Assembly: GCA_002404095.1 (NCBI GenBank)
Contig: DHJA01000085.1
Location: 40,026-48,769, forward strand
Direction of reading: 5' to 3'
From: Planctomycetaceae bacterium UBA4732
GTDB lineage: Bacteria > Planctomycetota > Planctomycetia > Gemmatales > Gemmataceae
Length of the DNA: 8,744 nucleotides
The notes beneath the pieces are model-generated. The model was not told the DNA's origin, did not search any database, and saw only the letters and a list, made by a program, of their open reading frames with translations. Numbering within the stretch: the stretch's first letter is position 1; each line of letters begins with the position of its first letter. Of this stretch, positions 6,513-8,744 are shown piece after piece. The position numbers were made by a program, and so were the translations under genes.

Positions 6513-6538
6513 GTATGCTTATCCCCCAAATTCGCCCC

Positions 6539-6601
6539 AACGAGCCGCGACCGTAAGGGAGCGGGGACGGTTCCACCGCTCCCTAACAGTCGCGGCTCGT
6601 T
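6539..6601. repeat. Large imperfect palindrome, AGCCGCGACC repeat family
   Basis: Two 26-nt arms (6539-6564 and 6576-6601) pair in 24 of 26 positions around an 11-nt loop. The arm pattern is AACGAGCCGCGACC, two bases, AAGGGAGCGG. It touches the TGA stop of the PPC gene (6602-6604) and lies 27 bp from the DUF1501 start. Partial copies of the same arm are at both ends of the window. With no T-run it is a poor classical terminator, but in mRNA it could protect the upstream message or set the ratio of the two products. Confidence 0.85.
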
Positions 6602-8707
6602 TCAAGGCGGCGTCACGGTGACATAAAACGGCTCCGCCGCGTAAGTGGATTTCATCACAAAATTAATCGACACATGCGCCAGCACCGGCACAAGCTGCTT
6701 AGTCGCCGGCTTGGCGTCGGCGGCGGCCTTCAGAATGAGGACGCCTTTCGTCTGCTCGCCCGTTAGGGTGCTTTGGCTCGCCGCATCGTTCACGGCGACG
6801 CCCGCGGGCAAGCTGTTGCCATAGTCTTGGCCCAGGTGCTGCATAATAAGCGACAGCGTCACGTTCTTGTTAAAGCCGGGACCGCGCTCAATGACCACCT
6901 CAATGGTCTTCGATTCGCCGGGCTTGAGCGTCACTTCCTTGGGGCTGAAATGAACCGTCTTCAAGTCGAGCGGATCGCCAACGGAAACCGTGTGCATTTC
7001 GACGGGAAAGTGTCCGCGACCGCCGCCGGGACTGTAAAACTCCTGCAACGGCCGGGCCTCCGCCGTCAGCTCCAGGAGTTTGCCGTCCTTGTCAACAGCC
7101 GTGCCGTGAACGCGGATGTTGGCCGCTCCATGCAGGGCGTTGGCCGCGGCCTGGAGGAGGATGCAGCCTTCCCCCTTCCCTGATTCCAGGATGCGCCCGC
7201 ACGTCGCCGTCACGCCGCGCGGCAATCCCTCTACGGACAGCTGCACCGGGCCGGTGAAACCTTCCCGGCGATAGACGCGGGCGAAAATGACGGCGCCTGT
7301 CCCGGGCGCCAGGATGCTCTTATCGGAGTCGAGCGTCAGGAGGAAGTTGGGTTGGCTCCGCGTCGCCTTGAGAAAGTAGACGAATCTCGGCCCGCCGCGC
7401 AGGTGAATGTCGCGCACCTCGATTACGTAGCGGCCGGCGGCGGGGGCGGCCCAACTTTCGATGCGCGAATCGGCGTGGGCGACAATGTCGGTGAAATCAT
7501 CGTTTTCCGCTAGTTTGTTGCCCTTGGCGTCGAGGACGCGCAGGACGGAATCGAGTTCCGATTGATGCCGGTTAGCGACGATCTCAAATGTAAACGATTC
7601 GCCCGCCTTGGCGTCGAAGGCGTAACAGTCCACTTCGCCGTCCTTGTCGAGCCGGCCGCTGACGCCTGCGGGAACGGCAATCGGCTGGGCCGTCGCGTAG
7701 GTCGCATGGTCGCCGGCGGCTTCGATGACTTCCGGCAGCTTACTGACGATCACCGGCACGGCGTTGCTGCGCTCACCGTTCGGCAGCGGCAGCATGAACC
7801 AATGCAACCCTTCCGGCGCGTCGGCCGGTACGGTCAGCGCGACGGTCGGATCGGCGGGAAGGTTATGCCCCACAAGGCGCAGCCGCGCCGTGGCGCCCGG
7901 CGACACGCGCGACGGATAGACGTTCATCACAAAAGGCCGGTCGTTGATTTCGATGCTGTAGACCCAGTAGGCATCGCCCGCGTAGGTCGCGTCGCGCACT
8001 TCGAGATAGTATTCGCCGGCCTTGGCGAAGCGATACACGAGCAGCGGATCGGCCGCGAAAGTGTTGTCGTCGGCGGCCAGGACCGACCCGTCGGCGTTGC
8101 GCAGCATCAGGATCGGGTCGGCGGTTTCTTGCAGATCGTGAATCTTGTTTTGCAGCCGCTGGCAGCGCATGTGAAACGTCAGCGTAACGCCGTCGGCCGC
8201 GCTGAATTTGTAGAAATCGACCTTTTCGGGCTTGGAAATCGTGCCGCAGACGGCGGCTGGCAGCGTGATCGGCTGGGCCGTTTTAATAGTCGAGTGATCG
8301 CCGGCGCTCGCAACAATGGGGTCGCGGACCACGACGATCTGGCCGAGCGTGGACGCGCCTCGCGGCGTGGCCACGCGGACGCCCCGGACGCCGAGCAAGG
8401 CGTCGGGGGCCGCCTTGAAACGCATCGTAAGCTTGTCCTGCATCGGCTTCGGAGTCTTGGGCGCGACAATCTCGCCGGTCACGCCATCGCCGGTGATGAA
8501 GACCTGATAGGCGCCGCTCATGTCGTAGCGCGAGGCGATTTCGCATTCGGTCGTCTGCCCCGCCTGCACGGCCACCGGACTGACTGACAGAATCATAGGA
8601 TAAAACGTATCCGCGTGGGCGGTAATGCAAAGCATGGAAACGAGACAGGCGCAGGAGAAGTGGATGATAGAGGAACGCATACAATTCAATCCACTTTTGT
8701 TACACAT
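6602..8707 (-). CDS. Secreted protein with two PPC domains and Ig-like regions
   Basis: A 701-residue exported, non-catalytic-looking protein. The signal peptide is about residues 1-32, probably cut after ITAHA. An N-terminal beta region (37-130, YPMILSVSPVAVQAG) resembles an IPT/TIG-like fold. PPC domain 1 is about 133-256 (DFYKFSA, DPILMLR, GEYYLEVRD); a second TIG-like stretch 261-325 (VYPSRVSPGATARL) precedes PPC domain 2 at about 328-449 (GEVDCYAFDAKAGESFTF, DSVLRVLD, GRYVIEVRDI). Two Ig-like beta regions follow (about 455-550 and 580-701). PPC domains usually accompany secreted enzymes; here no protease or other catalytic domain is seen, so binding or scaffolding at the cell surface is inferred. 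TTG at 8719 is in frame, but GAGGA (8713-8717) would lie inside its first codons; it fits ATG 8707 with 5 nt. ATG 8680 is an alternative with a weaker site and still a plausible signal peptide. Probably co-transcribed with the DUF1501 gene. Confidence 0.9.
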   Translation of the reverse strand: MCNKSGLNCMRSSIIHFSCACLVSMLCITAHADTFYPMILSVSPVAVQAGQTTECEIASRYDMSGAYQVFITGDGVTGEIVAPKTPKPMQDKLTMRFKAAPDALLGVRGVRVATPRGASTLGQIVVVRDPIVASAGDHSTIKTAQPITLPAAVCGTISKPEKVDFYKFSAADGVTLTFHMRCQRLQNKIHDLQETADPILMLRNADGSVLAADDNTFAADPLLVYRFAKAGEYYLEVRDATYAGDAYWVYSIEINDRPFVMNVYPSRVSPGATARLRLVGHNLPADPTVALTVPADAPEGLHWFMLPLPNGERSNAVPVIVSKLPEVIEAAGDHATYATAQPIAVPAGVSGRLDKDGEVDCYAFDAKAGESFTFEIVANRHQSELDSVLRVLDAKGNKLAENDDFTDIVAHADSRIESWAAPAAGRYVIEVRDIHLRGGPRFVYFLKATRSQPNFLLTLDSDKSILAPGTGAVIFARVYRREGFTGPVQLSVEGLPRGVTATCGRILESGKGEGCILLQAAANALHGAANIRVHGTAVDKDGKLLELTAEARPLQEFYSPGGGRGHFPVEMHTVSVGDPLDLKTVHFSPKEVTLKPGESKTIEVVIERGPGFNKNVTLSLIMQHLGQDYGNSLPAGVAVNDAASQSTLTGEQTKGVLILKAAADAKPATKQLVPVLAHVSINFVMKSTYAAEPFYVTVTPP

Positions 8708-8712
8708 GATCG

Positions 8713-8717
8713 TCCTC
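8713..8717 (-). promoter_or_regulatory. Ribosome binding site deciding the PPC-protein start
   Basis: Minus-strand GAGGA lies 5 nt before the ATG at 8707 and within the codons that would follow a TTG start at 8719. It supports 8707. Confidence 0.6.
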
Positions 8718-8724
8718 AAAGGAA

Positions 8725-8744
8725 CCGTTTAGCCGCGACCCGAA
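8725..8744 (+). repeat. Partial copy of AGCCGCGACC palindromic repeat (window edge)
   Basis: AGCCGCGACC at 8731-8740 matches the arm of the hairpin at 6539-6601, and the whole segment is the exact reverse complement of bases 4-23. It is cut by the window end. It begins 7 nt upstream of the GAGGA ribosome binding site of the PPC gene, so it lies in that gene's leader or in the spacer after an upstream gene. Confidence 0.75.

Noticed and set aside
7562..8587. Long open frame (341 codons) on the plus strand opposite the PPC-domain gene
   Set aside because: Its product is a low-complexity Arg/Val/Gly/His-rich chain without motifs, typical of an antisense frame in GC-rich DNA. The minus-strand protein has a signal peptide and two recognisable domains.
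8708..8719. TTG start at 8719 for the PPC-domain protein
   Set aside because: The ribosome binding site would fall inside the coding sequence; ATG 8707 fits it.
1..8744. A novel defence, phage or biosynthetic system
   Set aside because: All seven genes are housekeeping, envelope or planctomycete-typical secreted proteins. No nuclease, reverse transcriptase, toxin, integrase or synthase motif was found apart from the standard PcrA/UvrD helicase and AcpS.

Overview
The window looks like an ordinary chromosomal stretch from a GC-rich member of the Planctomycetota, most likely near Gemmataceae. The evidence is a Tat-exported DUF1501 protein next to a secreted protein with two PPC (bacterial pre-peptidase C-terminal) domains, a short HEAT-repeat protein with a Pro/Ala-rich tail, a small Pro-rich lipoprotein, and several palindromic intergenic repeats. 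The genus cannot be fixed from the sequence alone.

Layout, left to right. 1-121: edge of a palindromic repeat, then a probable sigma70-type promoter. 122-367 (+): small lipoprotein. 364-1161 (-): polytopic membrane protein of unknown function, whose stop codon shares bases with the stop of the lipoprotein. 1162-1371: divergent intergenic region with three small hairpins. 1372-2094 (+): exported HEAT-repeat protein. 2105-2497 (-): holo-ACP synthase (acpS), with a long hairpin in its last codons. 2498-2719: divergent spacer with two inverted copies of a 33-nt palindromic unit and a good promoter. 2720-4957 (+): PcrA/UvrD-type DNA helicase. 4958-5213: non-coding convergent spacer with one stable hairpin. 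5214-6512 (-): DUF1501 protein. 6539-6601: large palindromic repeat. 6602-8707 (-): secreted PPC-domain protein. 8725-8744: edge of another copy of the repeat seen at position 1.

The two housekeeping genes (acpS for acyl-carrier-protein activation, pcrA for DNA repair and replication) diverge from a shared spacer. The other five products all carry export or membrane signals, so most of the window serves the cell envelope. The PPC protein and DUF1501 protein lie in one direction 89 bp apart and are probably co-transcribed and co-exported. No genes for a defence, CRISPR, transposase, biosynthetic or phage system are visible. The most unusual material is non-coding: three kinds of palindromes, a pair of hairpins with a compensatory base change, and a strong hairpin inside the acpS coding sequence.
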